Below, one piece after another: positions 41,501 to 51,501 of a stretch of DNA of 64,000 bases. Source of the stretch: Pleodorina starrii. Lineage: Eukaryota > Chlorophyta > Chlorophyceae > Chlamydomonadales > Volvocaceae. Made by a program: the position numbers and the translations under genes. Within the stretch, counting starts at the first letter, position 1, and every line of letters starts with the position of its first letter. The notes below the pieces were generated by a model. It searched no databases. It saw nothing but the letters and a program-made list of their open reading frames with translations, and had not been told where the DNA came from. The stretch covers positions 124,001 through 188,000 of the forward strand of contig BRXU01000060.1 of the NCBI GenBank assembly GCA_030267565.1, read 5' to 3'.

Positions 41501-43308
41501 TGCCCGCGCTGCTGGCGGCGGCATTGCGGCCCCGGCGCGACGGCGCTGCCCCTGACGCCGCCGCGCCGACACGGCGGCGGCAGCATCATCTGCAGGTGCA
41601 GCGTCGCTGGCCGTCTCTGATGTCACTGCTGCAGCGCGGCTGGCGGCGGACGCAGTGGCGGCTCCTGGGGGCAGCGCCGTTTCAGTTGGCCGCGGCCTGG
41701 TGGGTCGTGCAGTTGGCGGGTCTTGGAGACGTTACCCTGCCGGTCGTGGCGGAAGCGGCGGCCGCCGCCGCACTGGCGCCCCTGCGGGCGCTCCTTGCGG
41801 CGGCGGCCGCGGCGGCGCCGCCGCCGCGCCTGTTTCTCGAGGCGCGCTCGCCGCTGGTGCGGCTGCTGCGGGTCGCGGCCCGTCCCTCGGCGATCGAGTG
41901 GCTGCACGCCAGGGTCGCTGCGGTGTTGGCGCTGCCGCTACGGCTGCTGCTCCCGCGGCTCGTGTACGTCTTGGCGGCCTTGGCGGCGCTTCAGCTGGTG
42001 CTGCTGCCGGTGATGTGCGATGCTGTGGCTGAGGCGGCGCCGCCGCCTCGTGGACGATGGCGACGGCGACCGCAGCGACAACAGCAGCCGGACGCAATGA
42101 CGCCGCATTTGGGGAAGGAGTCGCACTCCCGCAGCAGCAGCAGCAGCACCTTGCCTGCAGGTCCGGACACGGCCAGCGGTGGCGGAGCCGGCGGCCGCAG
42201 CGGAGACAGTGGTGACCGTGCGACGTGGGTGCGCCCGCGGGCTGTGGACTGTGGGGAGGACGATGGTGACGGGTCTGAAACGGTGGGGCAGGCGGATGGG
42301 CTTTACCTTCCCGCGGGCGGCGGCGGCGGGGACGTGGCAGCTGCGTCGGCGGCTGCAGCGCTGGACGCGACTTGCTCGGCCGTCGGCAGCTTCACGGCCG
42401 TGGTGGCGTTGCTGCTGGGGCGTCGCGGCCCGGCCATCCTGCTGCTCCTCTGGCTGCATGGCCTGGCGCTCTTTGACCTGCTGCTGACGGCGGCGGCGGC
42501 GGAACGCAGCCGCCGCCACCGCAGGACCGAACACCCCGCCGGTTCCGCCCTGCTGAACGAGGACGTGACGGCGGCGGCGGCGGCAGAGCCCGGCGAGCCG
42601 GCAGCGGCAGCGGCGGCGGCGGCGTTACCGCTGGAGGCGGCGGCGGGGGCCCTGATGGCGGCGCTGGGCAGTCAGGCGTTTTTCCTGACGGGCCACTTTT
42701 GCGAGTTCTCCGGCCTGCAGTACGATTCGCCGTTCGTGGGGTTCGACCACATGACCTGGCCCGCCACACCCGTGCTGTTCTGGCTCAACTCCTTTGGACC
42801 CACCATGCTGGCCGCCCTGACTCTGCCGCTCGCCATCGCGGCGGTTGCTGCCACCGCCGCCCCTGCTACAGAGCCCACGTCGCAGCCGCTATCGGACCTT
42901 CAGGCCCACAGCATCGCCCACCATCGAAGCCACGACCACGGCCCCACGTGTCGCGGCAAGCCCCAGGGCCATACCCTGCCCTTTCAAGTGCAGGGCGCCG
43001 CTGATGCCGCACGGTCCGCCGGGTGCAAAATGCGTCGTCTGCAGTCGGACCCCGAGAGCAGGCTCTCGCAGCCTGAGACCTTGCTGGTGGCTCTGCTTGG
43101 CTGGCGCAGTCTGAGCCTGTGTATGGCGGTCCTGAATGCGGCGGTGCAGCGACACCACGTGGTGGTGTGGGCGCTTTTTGCACCCAAGCTGGTGTTCGAG
43201 GTGTGCTTTGTGGCGGCGGTGCACGTGGCGCTGCTGCTGGTGGCGCCTGCGGCGGCGGCGGCGGCGCCAGCAGCCGTGCCGGCGGCGCGGGTTGTGGGGG
43301 CGAGGTGA
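35554..43308 (+). CDS. PIGO: GPI ethanolamine phosphate transferase 3 (PIG-O/GPI13)
   Basis: Eight exons join in phase: 35554-35847, 35919-35996, 36348-36446, 36928-37047, 37391-37838, 38454-38558, 39123-40296 and 40542-43308, giving 1,694 residues. The enzyme adds the bridging ethanolamine phosphate to the third mannose of the GPI anchor in the ER membrane. An N-terminal membrane anchor is followed by alkaline-phosphatase-fold motifs: [11 protein letters not shown], the nucleophile region [26 protein letters not shown] and a second metal site [37 protein letters not shown] is typical of this family, as is a C-terminal multi-membrane region ending [15 protein letters not shown] and [16 protein letters not shown]. 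Human PIG-O has 1,089 residues; the excess here is Gly/Ser/Ala/Asp-rich filler in exons 5, 7 and 8. The acceptor of exon 8 (40541) has a nearby alternative. Its last exon supplied the relic found in the downstream array. Confidence 0.92.
38191..38245. repeat. TCACG/TCATG pentanucleotide repeat in a PIG-O intron
   Basis: Eleven tandem pentamers TCATG, TCACA and TCACG fill the middle of intron 5. It has no coding effect. Confidence 0.85.
40337..40461. repeat. GGCTGGGG-type minisatellite in a PIG-O intron
   Basis: Degenerate tandem G-rich units built around GGTGGCCAGGG and GGGGCTGGG occupy intron 7. The plus strand is strongly G-rich and could form G-quadruplexes. Confidence 0.6.
42701..43232 (+). 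other. PIG-O last-exon segment duplicated into the downstream array
   Basis: This coding segment is the parent of the relic in each array unit. Similarity starts near GCGAGTTCTCCGG and ends near GCACGTGGCGCT. The relic carries an extra internal piece of about 230 bases that is absent here. Confidence 0.85.
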
Positions 43309-43866
43309 TCGGTGTTCAACTGTCTGTGGGGCGGATGCAATCCGCATGTGATGGCGCACGGCGGGCGTTCCTGGAGCTTTCGGAGGGACACCGTTCTATA
43401 TTGGTAGGTGCTGGTCGTGGAACGTCGCGATTGGGGACCTTTGCTTTTGCGATTTAACATTTGTGCCACGTTACGTCCTTGCGGAGAGCAACGAATGGGG
43501 ACCGCGAAATGCGTGGCATTTCGGTTGGGCGGGTGGAGGTAGGGATGGGGGTCGGGGTGCGGAGGAGTATCGGCACCGACATGTACCGGTGGCGACAAGC
43601 ACGGTGCATTGTGTGCTGGCGCCCGCCATTAGCCGTGTAGTTGTTACGTGTTGCAATCTGGTGACGTCTCACGGGACCCAAAAATGCTTACTTGCAAGCA
43701 CTGGGGCACCGACAAGCCTTGCGGCGTCTCGTCGGCTGCATCTGGAAGAGCCCACTGTCAGTATGAACATGTAACACATAATGAATGAAAAAAGATAAGA
43801 ATGAATAAGGAAGTAATGTGCCACTTGTCGACATATGCTTGACACCCACCCCGTAGAAAGCGCCAT
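43309..43866. other. 3' flank of PIG-O up to the array edge
   Basis: No gene is seen. TGTAA at 43770-43774 is a candidate PIG-O poly(A) signal, 462 bases after the stop. The array begins at about 43867, where sequence identity with later units starts abruptly at AGTTACAGGCCC. Confidence 0.55.
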
Positions 43867-44330
43867 AGTTACAGGCCCTCAGACCTTCGCTCTGGGCCAG
43901 CGGACGCTCGGCGCCCGGCACACGCCGTCTCACACGAAGGGGTGGCTCAAGACTGAAGGTGCGACCCCGCGCTTATGGCCCTGTAACCACACCATCCCCG
44001 CGCGCCCGTCCTCAAACCGATTTGCCTCGCGCAAAGCCCCTTTCCCCTGTCGGAGCGTGCCTGGTGCCCCCCTGTGGGCATGCTGTCAGTGTCCTGATCG
44101 TGACAACCGTCCCGATCTATCGTCACAACCGTCACGCACTCGTGGCGGGCCGTTCCCGTGCGTGTTCAGTGGCGCCCCCCTACATGGTTAGTTTTCGGGG
44201 GCACACGCCGGGGCTCGTCCGCGGCAGTTCTTAATACATCCCGGGCGGGCTGACCCAGCATGTTGGGACAAATATGGCTGGACGAACGCCACGGTGGCGC
44301 GCTAGCGGATGTCAGTCGGTTGGAATGCTT

Positions 44331-44341
44331 ACCCACCATCG
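44331..44341 (+). promoter_or_regulatory. USE-like element of U2 gene, unit 1
   Basis: ACCCACCATCG lies at -74 relative to the U2 start. It resembles the plant snRNA upstream sequence element RTCCCACATCG with one extra base. The same string recurs at the same distance before each U2 gene. Confidence 0.65.
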
Positions 44342-44404
44342 CTTGGTACCCGCTGGCCAGCACGCATCCCTGAGGGTGGTGCAAAAACGTTGCCCATACT
44401 AAGC

Positions 44405-44592
44405 ACCTTTCTCGGCCTTTTGGCTCAGATCATGTGTAGTATCTGTTCTTATAAGCTTAATCGCTTATATGGTCCTCATTGAGGACCTGCGATTAACTTC
44501 AATTTTTCTCGGGGGTGGGTCAATGGGTGCGCTTGCGCACTCGACTCACCAGCATGGTTGCGGCCTTACACTACCGCTGCAGCCGTGCACCC
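44405..44592 (+). ncRNA. U2: U2 snRNA, unit 1 (5' end variant)
   Basis: It matches the other nine U2 copies, except that the 5' end reads ACCTTTCTCGG instead of ATACCTTTCTCGG, a two-base loss at the cap end. The GTAGTA branch-site recognition sequence, stem-loops IIa and IIb, the AATTTTTC Sm site and the 3' stem-loops are intact. The start should shift by two bases or the gene may be weaker. It is the leftmost and most diverged unit. Confidence 0.9.
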
Positions 44593-44663
44593 GGCCCAAA
44601 CTATCGTACACCAGGATACTACTTCTCATCTTTTCAAGCATATCTGATGACGCTGGGATATCT

Positions 44664-45088
44664 TGCGAGGTTTCCGGCCTGCAGTACGATTCTCCGTTGC
44701 TGGGATTCGACCACGTGCTCCTGGCCCGCCACGCCCGTGCTCTTCTGGCTCAACTCTAGTGGACCCACCATGCTGGCCGCCCTGACTCTGCCGCTCGCCG
44801 TCGCGGCGGTTGCTGCCACCGCCGCCAGCACCACAGCCGCCGCCGCTACAGAGCCCACGTCGTGGCCACCATCGGACCTTCACGCCCACAGCATCGCCCA
44901 CCGTCGAAGCCACCACCACGGCCCCACGTGGCTAGCCCCAGCGCCATACCCTGCCCTTTCCAGTGCAGGGCACCGCTGATGCCGCACGCTCCGCCGGGTG
45001 CAAAATGCGTCGTCTGCAGTCGGACCCCGGCCTGCTCTCGCAGCCTGAGACCTTGCCGAGGCCTGATACCCTCATCAACGGGGGCCCC

Positions 45089-45123
<35 letters not shown>

Positions 45124-45424
45124 TGTCGGGTGCTGCCGCCCCGACAACGGCCCAGGCGATGGTTGCATCGGCGGCGGCGCAGGCCACAGCAGCAGTGCCG
45201 CTGCCGGTGGCCGCTGCAGGAGTGCCGTTATCGGTGGCCACTGTAGCAGTGCCGTCGGCGGCGGGCGCGGCGGCCGGTTGCTGCTGGTGGCTCTGTTTGG
45301 CTGGCGCAGTCTGAGCCTAAATGCGGCGGCGGTGCAACGACACCACGTGGTGGTGTGGGCGCTGTTTGCGCCCAAGCTGATGTTCGAGGTGTGTGTGCTC
45401 CGTGGCGGCGGCGCACGCGGCGCT
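44664..45424 (+). pseudogene. PIG-O last-exon relic, unit 1
   Basis: Similar to 42701-43232 of PIG-O. The frame starts as [14 protein letters not shown] and shifts after an extra base near CACGTGCTCCTGG; a second shift follows further on. An internal piece of about 230 bases with 11 CAG units has no counterpart in the parent gene. There is no start or upstream exons, so it cannot make the enzyme. Confidence 0.9.
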
Positions 45425-45555
45425 ATGTAATCCGACAACTTTAGTGCGGGCTCGCGGGGACGCGGGGCACGGTTAACTTGACCCACCATCGGTGCTCCGT
45501 TCGCATGCCTTCCTTAGCATCTGGGAGGGGTTTTGCGTTCTTGCCTGAATCAAGC

Positions 45556-45718
45556 ATACTTACCTGGCCCGCTTCTCGAGGTGGTCCCGATGGCCTCGGT
45601 TGCATGGTTGGTCTTTGCCTTGCACTTCGCAAGGGCCTTCCGTGGTCGGCCCTTTATGGTGTCCGGCAGGGCTTAATTTTTGTAAGGCTGAGGATCTGCG
45701 CACTGCGCGACCTCGGCA
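45556..45718 (+). ncRNA. U1: U1 snRNA, unit 1
   Basis: It starts ATACTTACCTG, the strand that pairs with 5' splice sites. The Sm site AATTTTTGT is followed by a 3' stem-loop of GCTGAGG against CCTCGGC. Stem-loop II holds TTGCACTTC, close to the U1A target core. Length is about 163 bases against 164 in human U1. Base 71 is T. Confidence 0.95.
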
Positions 45719-46315
45719 CCCAATCGTTTGTTCCGTACACCCATCTCCATGGGGGAGACACACATGCATATCGAATGGACGTCATTTGCAGGGACTTATT
45801 ACCAGGCTTTCCATTTGCACAGGCCCACAATCCGTTTGGCAATAAAATTGAGTTACAGGCCCTAAGACCTTCGCTCTGGGCCAGCGGACGCTCGGCGCCC
45901 GGCACACGCCGTCTCACGCGAAGGGGTGGCTCAAGACTGAAGGTGCGACCCCGCGCATATGGCCCTGTAACCACATCATCCCCGCCCATTCCCAAACCGA
46001 TTTGCCTCGCGCAAAGCCCCTTTCCCCCGTCATCGCGTGCCTGCTGCCCCCCTGTGGCCATGCTGTCAGTGTCCTGATCGTGACAACCGTCCCGATCTAT
46101 CGTCACAACCGTCACGCACTCGTGGCGGGCCGTTCCCGTGCGTGTTCAGTGGCGCCCCGCCCCCCTACATGGTTAGTTTTCGGAGGCACACGCCGGGGCT
46201 CGTCCGCGGCTGTTCTTAATACATCCCGGGCGGGCTGACCCAGCATGTTGGGACAAATATGGCTTGACGAACGCCACGGTGGCGCGCTAGCGGATGTCAG
46301 TCGGTTGGAATGCTT

Positions 46316-46326
46316 ACCCACCATCG
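46316..46326 (+). promoter_or_regulatory. USE-like element of U2 gene, unit 2
   Basis: ACCCACCATCG at -74 from the U2 start at 46390; identical in all units. Confidence 0.65.
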
Positions 46327-46389
46327 CTTGGTACCCGCTGGCCAGCACGCATCCCTGAGGGTGGTGCAAAAACGTTGCCCATACTAAGC

Positions 46390-46579
46390 ATACCTTTCTC
46401 GGCCTTTTGGCTCAGATCATGTGTAGTATCTGTTCTTATAAGCTTAATCGCTTATATGGTCCTCATTGAGGACCTGCGATTAACTTCAATTTTTCTCGGG
46501 GGTGGGTCAATGGGTGCGCTTGCGCACTCGACTCACCAGCATGGTTGCGGCCTTACACTACCGCTGCAGCCGTGCACCC
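46390..46579 (+). ncRNA. U2: U2 snRNA, unit 2 (reference copy)
   Basis: It begins ATACCTTTCTCGGCCTTTTG, as in plant U2. GTAGTA at 46423-46428 is the sequence that pairs with intron branch sites. Stem IIb is GGTCCTC against GAGGACC. The Sm site AATTTTTC is at 46488-46495, followed by two 3' stem-loops and GTGCACCC at the end. About 190 bases, against 188 in human. It should be an RNA polymerase II transcript and the core of U2 snRNP. Confidence 0.97.
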
Positions 46580-46591
46580 GGCCCAAACTAT

Positions 46592-46599
46592 CGTACACC
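46592..46599 (+). promoter_or_regulatory. candidate 3' processing box of U2, unit 2
   Basis: CGTACACC lies exactly 12 bases after the CACCC at the U2 3' end. The same octamer follows U1 with the same spacing. A role as an snRNA 3' box is inferred from this coincidence. Confidence 0.5.
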
Positions 46600-46650
46600 A
46601 GGATACTACTTCTCATCTTCTCAAGCATATCTGATGACGCTGGGATATCT

Positions 46651-47075
46651 TGCGAGGTTTCCGGCCTGCAGTACGATTCTCCGTTGCTGGGGTTCGACCA
46701 CGTGCTCCTGGCCCGCCACTCCCGTGCTCTTCTGGCTCAACTCTAGTGGACCCACCATGCTGGCCGCCCTGACTCTGCCGCTCGCCGTCGCGGCGGTTGC
46801 TGCCACCGCCGTCAGCACCACAGCCGCCGCCGCTACAGAGCCCACGTCGTGGCCACCATCGGACCTTCACGCCCACAGCATCGCCCACCGTCGAAGCCAC
46901 CACCACGGCCCCACGTGGCTAGCCCCAGCGCCATACCCTGCCCTTTCCAGTGCAGGGCGCCGCTGATGCCGCACGCTCCGCCGGGTGCAAAATGCGTCGT
47001 CTGCAGTCGGACCCCGGCCTGCTCTCGCAGCCTGAGACCTTGCCGAGGCCTGATACCCTCATCAACGGGGGCCCC

Positions 47076-47107
<32 letters not shown>

Positions 47108-47408
47108 TGTCGGGTGCTGCCGCCCCGACAACGGCCCAGGCGACGGTTGCATCGGCGGCGGCGCAGGCCACAGCAGCAGTGCCGCTGCCGGTGGCCGCTG
47201 CATGAGTGCCGTTACCGGTGGCCACTGTAGCAGTGCCGTAGGCGGCGGGCGCGGCGGCCGGTTGCTGCTGGTGGCTCTGTTTGGCTGGCGCAGTCTGAGC
47301 CTGAATGCGGCGGCGGTGCAACGACACCACGTGGTGGTGTGGGCGCTGTTTGCACCCAAGCTGATGTTCGAGGTGTGTGTGCTCCGTGGCGGCGGCGCAC
47401 GCGGCGCT
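46651..47408 (+). pseudogene. PIG-O last-exon relic, unit 2
   Basis: Same relic as in unit 1, with 10 CAG units and the same frameshifts. Confidence 0.9.
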
Positions 47409-47464
47409 ATGTAATCCGACAACTTTAGTGCGGGCTCGCGGGGACGCGGGGCACGGTTAACTTG

Positions 47465-47475
47465 ACCCACCATCG
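47465..47475 (+). promoter_or_regulatory. USE-like element of U1 gene, unit 2
   Basis: ACCCACCATCG at -75 from the U1 start at 47540. It is the same 11-base string as before U2, in otherwise different flanking sequence. Confidence 0.65.
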
Positions 47476-47539
47476 GTGCTCCGTTCGCATGCCTTCCTTA
47501 GCATCTGGGAGGGGTTTTGCGTTCTTGCCTGAATCAAGC

Positions 47540-47702
47540 ATACTTACCTGGCCCGCTTCTCGAGGTGGTCCCGATGGCCTCGGTTGCATGGTTGGTCTTT
47601 GCCTTGCACTTCGCAAGGGCCTTCCGTGGTCGGCCCTTTATGGTGTCCGGCAGGGCTTAATTTTTGTAAGGCTGAGGATCTGCGCACTGCGCGACCTCGG
47701 CA
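47540..47702 (+). ncRNA. U1: U1 snRNA, unit 2 (reference copy)
   Basis: Identical to the unit 1 copy over the RNA. ATACTTACCTG is at the 5' end, and the Sm site AATTTTTGT is at 47659-47667. Base 71 is T (47610) and base 103 is G (47642). It should be an RNA polymerase II transcript and form the U1 snRNP that selects 5' splice sites. Confidence 0.96.
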
Positions 47703-47717
47703 CCCAATCGTTTGTTC

Positions 47718-47725
47718 CGTACACC
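47718..47725 (+). promoter_or_regulatory. candidate 3' processing box of U1, unit 2
   Basis: CGTACACC, exactly 12 bases after CACCC at the U1 3' end, as for U2. Confidence 0.5.
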
Positions 47726-48373
47726 CATCTCCATGGGGGAGACACACATGCATATCGAATGGACGTCATTTGCAGGGACTTATTACCAGGCTTTCCATTT
47801 GCACAGGCCCACAATCCGTTTGGCAATAAAATTGAGTTACAGGCCCTAAGACCTTCGCTCTGGGCCAGCGGACGCTCGGCGCCCGGCACACGCCGTCTCA
47901 CACGAAGGGGTGGCTCAAGACTGAAGGTGCGACCCCGCGCATATGGCCCTGTAACCACATCATCCCCGCCCGTCCTCAAACCGATTTGCCTCGCGCAAAG
48001 CCCCTTTCCCCTGTCGGAGCGTGCCTGCTGCCCCCCTGTGGGCATGCTGTCAGTGTCCTGATCGTGACAACCGTCCCGATCTATCGTCACAACCGTCACG
48101 CACTCGTGGCGGGCCGTTCCCGTGCGTGTTCAGTGGCGCCCCGCCCCCCTACATGGTTAGTTTTCGGGGGCACACGCCGGGGCTCGTCCGCGGCTGTTCT
48201 TAATACATCCCGGGCGGGCTGACCCAGCATGTTGGGACAAATATGGCTGGACGAACGCCACGGTGGCGCGCTAGCGGATGTCAGTCGGTTGGAATGCTTA
48301 CCCACCATCGCTTGGTACCCGCTGGCCAGCACGCATCCCTGAGGGTGGTGCAAAAACGTTGCCCATACTAAGC

Positions 48374-48563
48374 ATACCTTTCTCGGCCTTTTGGCTCAGA
48401 TCATGTGTAGTATCTGTTCTTATAAGCTTAATCGCTTATATGGTCCTCATTGAGGACCTGCGATTAACTTCAATTTTTCTCGGGGGTGGGTCAATGGGTG
48501 CGCTTGCGCACTCGACTCACCAGCATGGTTGCGGCCTTACACTACCGCTGCAGCCGTGCACCC
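48374..48563 (+). ncRNA. U2: U2 snRNA, unit 3
   Basis: Same sequence as the unit 2 reference copy, with the USE-like element at -74. Confidence 0.96.
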
Positions 48564-48634
48564 GGCCCAAACTATCGTACACCAGGATACTACTTCTCAT
48601 CTTCTCAAGCATATCTGATGACGCTGGGATATCT

Positions 48635-49389
48635 TGCGAGGTTTCCGGCCTGCAGTACGATTCTCCGTTGCTGGGGTTCGACCACGTGCTCCTGGCCCGC
48701 CACTCCCGTGCTCTTCTGGCTCAACTCTAGTGGACCCACCATGCTGGCCGCCCTGACTCTGCCGCTCGCCGTCGCGGCGGTTGCTGCCACCGCCGTCAGC
48801 ACCACAGCCGCCGCCGCTACAGAGCCCACGTCGTGGCCACCATCGGACCTTCACGCCCACAGCATCGCCCACCGTCGAAGCCACCACCACGGCCCCACGT
48901 GGCTAGCCCCAGCGCCATACCCTGCCCTTTCCAGTGCAGGGCGCCGCTGATGCCGCACGCTCCCCCGGGTGCAAAATGCGTCGTCTGCAGTCGGACCCCG
49001 GCCTGCTCTCGCAGCCTGAGACCTTGCCGAGGCCTGATACCCTCATCAACGGGGGCCCCGCGGCAGCAGCAGCAGCAGCAGCAGCAGATGTCGGGTGCTG
49101 CCGCCCCGACAACGGCCCAGGCGACGGTTGCATCGGCGGCGGCGCAGGCCACAGCAGCAGTGCCGCTGCCGGTGGCCGCTGCATGAGTGCCGTTACCGGT
49201 GGCCACTGTAGCAGTGCCGTAGGCGGCGGGCGCGGCGGCCGGTTGCTGCTGGTGGCTCTGTTTGGCTGGCGCAGTCTGAGCCTGAATGCGGCGGCGGTGC
49301 AACGACACCACGTGGTGGTGTGGGCGCTGTTTGCACCCAAGCTGATGTTCGAGGTGTGTGTGCTCCGTGGCGGCGGCGCACGCGGCGCT
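48635..49389 (+). pseudogene. PIG-O last-exon relic, unit 3
   Basis: Relic with one CGG followed by eight CAG units where other inner units have nine CAG. Confidence 0.9.
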
Positions 49390-49520
49390 ATGTAATCCGA
49401 CAACTTTAGTGCGGGCTCTCGGGGACGCGGGGGACGGTTAACTTGACCCACCATCGGTGCTCCGTTCGCATGCCTTCCTTAGCATCTGGGAGGGGTTTTG
49501 CGTTCTTGCCTGAATCAAGC

Positions 49521-49683
49521 ATACTTACCTGGCCCGCTTCTCGAGGTGGTCCCGATGGCCTCGGTTGCATGGTTGGTCTTTGCCTTGCACGTCGCAAGGG
49601 CCTTCCGTGGTCGGCCCTTTATGGTGTCCGGCAGGGCTTAATTTTTGTAAGGCTGAGGATCTGCGCACTGCGCGACCTCGGCA
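49521..49683 (+). ncRNA. U1: U1 snRNA, unit 3 (G71 variant)
   Basis: Differs from the reference U1 by G at base 71 in stem-loop II (GCACGTCGC). Type A unit. Confidence 0.95.
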
Positions 49684-50354
49684 CCCAATCGTTTGTTCCG
49701 TACACCCATCTCCATGGGGGAGACACACATGCATATCGAATGGACGTCATTTGCAGGGACTTATTACCAGGCTTTCCATTTGCACAGGCCCACAATCCGT
49801 TTGGCAATAAAATTGAGTTACAGGCCCTAAGACCTTCGCTCTGGGCCAGCGGACGCTCGGCGCCCGTCACACGCCGTCTCACACTAAGGGGTGGCTCAAG
49901 ACTGAAGGTGCGACCCCGCGCATATGGCCCTGTAACCACATCATCCCCGCCCGTCCTCAAACCGATTTGCCTCGCGCAAAGCCCCTTTCCCCTGTCGGAG
50001 CGTGCCTGCTGCCCCCCTGTGGGCATGCTGTCAGTGTCCTGATCGTGACAACCGTCCCGATCTATCGTCACAACCGTCACGCACTCGTGGCGGGCCGTTC
50101 CCGTGCGTGTTCAGTGGCGCCCCGCCCCCCTACATGGTTAGTTTTCGGGGGCACACGCCGGGGCTCGTCCGCGGCTGTTCTTAATACATCCCGGGCGGGC
50201 TGACCCAGCATGTTGGGACAAATATGGCTTGACGAACGCCACGGTGGCGCGCTAGCGGATGTCAGTCGGTTGGAATGCTTACCCACCATCGCTTGGTACC
50301 CGCTGGCCAGCACGCATCCCTGAGGGTGGTGCAAAAACGTTGCCCATACTAAGC

Positions 50355-50544
50355 ATACCTTTCTCGGCCTTTTGGCTCAGATCATGTGTAGTATCTGTTC
50401 TTATAAGCTTAATCGCTTATATGGTCCTCATTGAGGACCTGCGATTAACTTCAATTTTTCTCGGGGGTGGGTCAATGGGTGCGCTTGCGCACTCGACTCA
50501 CCAGCATGGTTGCGGCCTTACACTACCGCTGCAGCCGTGCACCC
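50355..50544 (+). ncRNA. U2: U2 snRNA, unit 4
   Basis: Same sequence as the unit 2 reference copy. Confidence 0.96.
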
Positions 50545-50615
50545 GGCCCAAACTATCGTACACCAGGATACTACTTCTCATCTTCTCAAGCATATCTGAT
50601 GACGCTGGGATATCT

Positions 50616-51370
50616 TGCGAGGTTTCCGGCCTGCAGTACGATTCTCCGTTGCTGGGGTTCGACCACGTGCTCCTGGCCCGCCACTCCCGTGCTCTTCTGG
50701 CTCAACTCTAGTGGACCCACCATGCTGGCCGCCCTGACTCTGCCGCTCGCCGTCGCGGCGGTTGCTGCCACCGCCGTCAGCACCACAGCCGCCGCCGCTA
50801 CAGAGCCCACGTCGTGGCCACCATCGGACCTTCACGCCCACAGCATCGCCCACCGTCGAAGCCACCACCACGGCCCCACGTGGCTAGCCCCAGCGCCATA
50901 CCCTGCCCTTTCCAGTGCAGGGCGCCGCTGATGCCGCACGCTCCCCCGGGTGCAAAATGCGTCGTCTGCAGTCGGACCCCGGCCTGCTCTCGCAGCCTGA
51001 GACCTTGCCGAGGCCTGATACCCTCATCAACGGGGGCCCCGCAGCAGCAGCAGCAGCAGCAGCAGCAGATGTCGGGTGCTGCCGCCCCGACAACGGCCCA
51101 GGCGACGGTTGCATCGGCGGCGGCGCAGGCCACAGCAGCAGTGCCGCTGCCGGTGGCCGCTGCATGAGTGCCGTTACCGGTGGCCACTGTAGCAGTGCCG
51201 TAGGCGGCGGGCGCGGCGGCCGGTTGCTGCTGGTGGCTCTGTTTGGCTGGCGCAGTCTGAGCCTGAATGCGGCGGCGGTGCAACGACACCACGTGGTGGT
51301 GTGGGCGCTGTTTGCACCCAAGCTGATGTTCGAGGTGTGTGTGCTCCGTGGCGGCGGCGCACGCGGCGCT
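50616..51370 (+). pseudogene. PIG-O last-exon relic, unit 4
   Basis: Relic with nine CAG units. Confidence 0.9.
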
Positions 51371-51501
51371 ATGTAATCCGACAACTTTAGTGCGGGCTCT
51401 CGGGGACGCGGGGCACGGTTAACTTGACCCACCATCGGTGCTCCGTTCGCATGCCTTCCTTAGCATCTGGGAGGGGTTTTGCGTTCTTGCCTGAATCAAG
51501 C

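Noticed and set aside
44964..45430. Short protein from the 3' half of the relic, with poly-Ala from the CAG tract
   Set aside because: No start of PIG-O, no catalytic domain and upstream frameshifts. It is treated as pseudogene sequence.
45478..46077. 199-codon open frame repeated in every unit, spanning U1 and the spacer after it
   Set aside because: It overlaps the U1 RNA gene, has no family resemblance, and its conservation is explained by unit homogenisation. Its variants follow no synonymous pattern.
46294..46746. 150-codon open frame spanning U2 and the start of the PIG-O relic
   Set aside because: It reads through the U2 RNA sequence and ends in the frameshifted relic. The PIG-O-like end comes from the duplication.
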